Under the pieces are notes generated by a model that did no database searches, had not been told where the DNA came from, and was given only the letters and a program-made list of their open reading frames with translations. The translations under genes were made by a program, and so were the position numbers. From positions 1 to 5,999 of the forward strand of contig JAXLWI010000120.1 in assembly GCA_046328575.1 (NCBI GenBank): a DNA stretch of 5,999 nt, in the 5' to 3' direction. The stretch comes from JAGOBP01 sp046328575 (lineage in GTDB: Bacteria; Chloroflexota; Anaerolineae; Fen-1058). Shown here piece by piece: positions 5,650 to 5,999 of this stretch. Every line of letters starts with the position of its first letter. Within the stretch, counting starts at the first letter, position 1.

Positions 5650-5999
5650 TTCGCGTCGATTAAGCGATCGAGCAGGAACGCGTATTCCAACGCCACTTCT
5701 TTGAGATAGTCGTAACGCCCTGACGCGCCGGCGTGCCCGGCTTCCATGTTGGTCTTCAGCAAAATCAGGTTGTGGTTGATCGCCGTGGCACGCAATTTCG
5801 CCGCGAATTTGGCCGGTTCCCAGTAAGCCACACGCGGATCGTTGAGGCCGGTGGTGATCAGCACATCGGGATAGTTGGTCGCTCGGATGTTGTCGTAAGG
5901 CGAGTACGACATCAGGTAGTCGAACTGATCTTGCTCCGCCGGATTGCCCCACTGATCGTATTCCATCGTCGTCAGCGGAATGCTGGCATCACTCATGGT
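5646..5999 (-). CDS. ptrB: Oligopeptidase B (S9A serine peptidase), C-terminal part, cut by the window edge
   Basis: The last 117 residues of a prolyl-oligopeptidase-family enzyme that cuts peptides after Arg or Lys, normally cytoplasmic. The fragment matches the catalytic-domain end of oligopeptidase B. Counting from the Met at 5996, ASIPLTTMEYDQWGNP (4-19) is followed by SYSPYDNI (30-37), TTGLNDPRVAYWEPAK (48-63) with catalytic Asp53, and NMEAGHAGASGR (83-94) with catalytic His88. E12 and D14 fall where E. coli PtrB has Glu576 and Glu578, residues linked to P1 Arg/Lys preference, so that preference is probably kept. The nucleophile serine and the propeller domain lie beyond the window. The frame continues upstream of this Met (the preceding codon is Thr), and the family has the same TM pair internally, so the Met is not a start. 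The gene converges on the UroD-like gene and its stop codon lies inside the shared hairpin. The symbol follows the E. coli homologue. Confidence 0.94.
   Translation of the reverse strand, partial: TMSDASIPLTTMEYDQWGNPAEQDQFDYLMSYSPYDNIRATNYPDVLITTGLNDPRVAYWEPAKFAAKLRATAINHNLILLKTNMEAGHAGASGRYDYLKEVALEYAFLLDRLIDAK

Noticed and set aside
5994..5996. ATG as the start of a small 116-residue minus-strand protein
   Set aside because: The sequence is the conserved internal end of oligopeptidase B and the frame stays open to the window edge, so this Met is internal.
1..5999. A defence, phage or secondary-metabolite system
   Set aside because: No transposase, integrase, nuclease, toxin or biosynthetic core gene is present. 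All five genes belong to recognisable housekeeping or membrane families.

Overview
The window is an ordinary-looking stretch of bacterial chromosome with moderately high GC. It is densely coded: four genes run left to right and one partial gene runs against them. The best guess for the source is a Chloroflexota (Anaerolineae-like) bacterium, perhaps from a metagenome. This rests mainly on the large membrane protein, whose GT-C-like core, YfhO-like beta module and final beta-sandwich resemble architectures I associate with that phylum, and on scattered short repeats. It is an inference from family memory, not a measured placement.

Positions 1-2230 hold sucC and sucD, the beta and alpha subunits of succinyl-CoA synthetase. 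Both have all the expected catalytic and binding motifs and each has a good Shine-Dalgarno site. SucC carries an unusual lysine/alanine/proline-rich tail of about 50 residues. The 52-bp spacer between the two genes contains a short heptamer repeat.

Positions 2231-2325 are a spacer mostly filled by a near-palindromic element. It is built from three direct and three inverted copies of CGCAGAT (one degenerate) and is flanked by a 9-bp direct repeat, TTGATTTTA. It has the look of a small non-autonomous mobile repeat and ends 14 bp before the next start codon.

Positions 2326-5582 hold a 756-residue multi-spanning membrane protein, probably GT-C-like and related to the 6-pyruvoyl-tetrahydropterin-synthase-related membrane family. 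Eleven bases later comes a UroD/MtaA-fold protein that lacks the heme-pathway UroD signature and has an HxH...C pattern. The tight spacing suggests co-translation, but nothing in the sequence explains a shared function. The membrane gene carries an in-frame heptamer-type repeat encoding about 12 residues between two membrane segments.

Positions 5583-5999 hold a strong hairpin between convergent genes, probably a two-way terminator, and the C-terminal end of an oligopeptidase B (S9A peptidase) on the minus strand, cut by the window edge.

I see no CRISPR array, tRNA, rRNA, riboswitch, transposase, phage or defence gene. No exciting new system is evident. The points most worth a second look are the palindromic element, the repeat inside the membrane gene, the SucC tail and the unusual metal-site pattern in the UroD-like protein.
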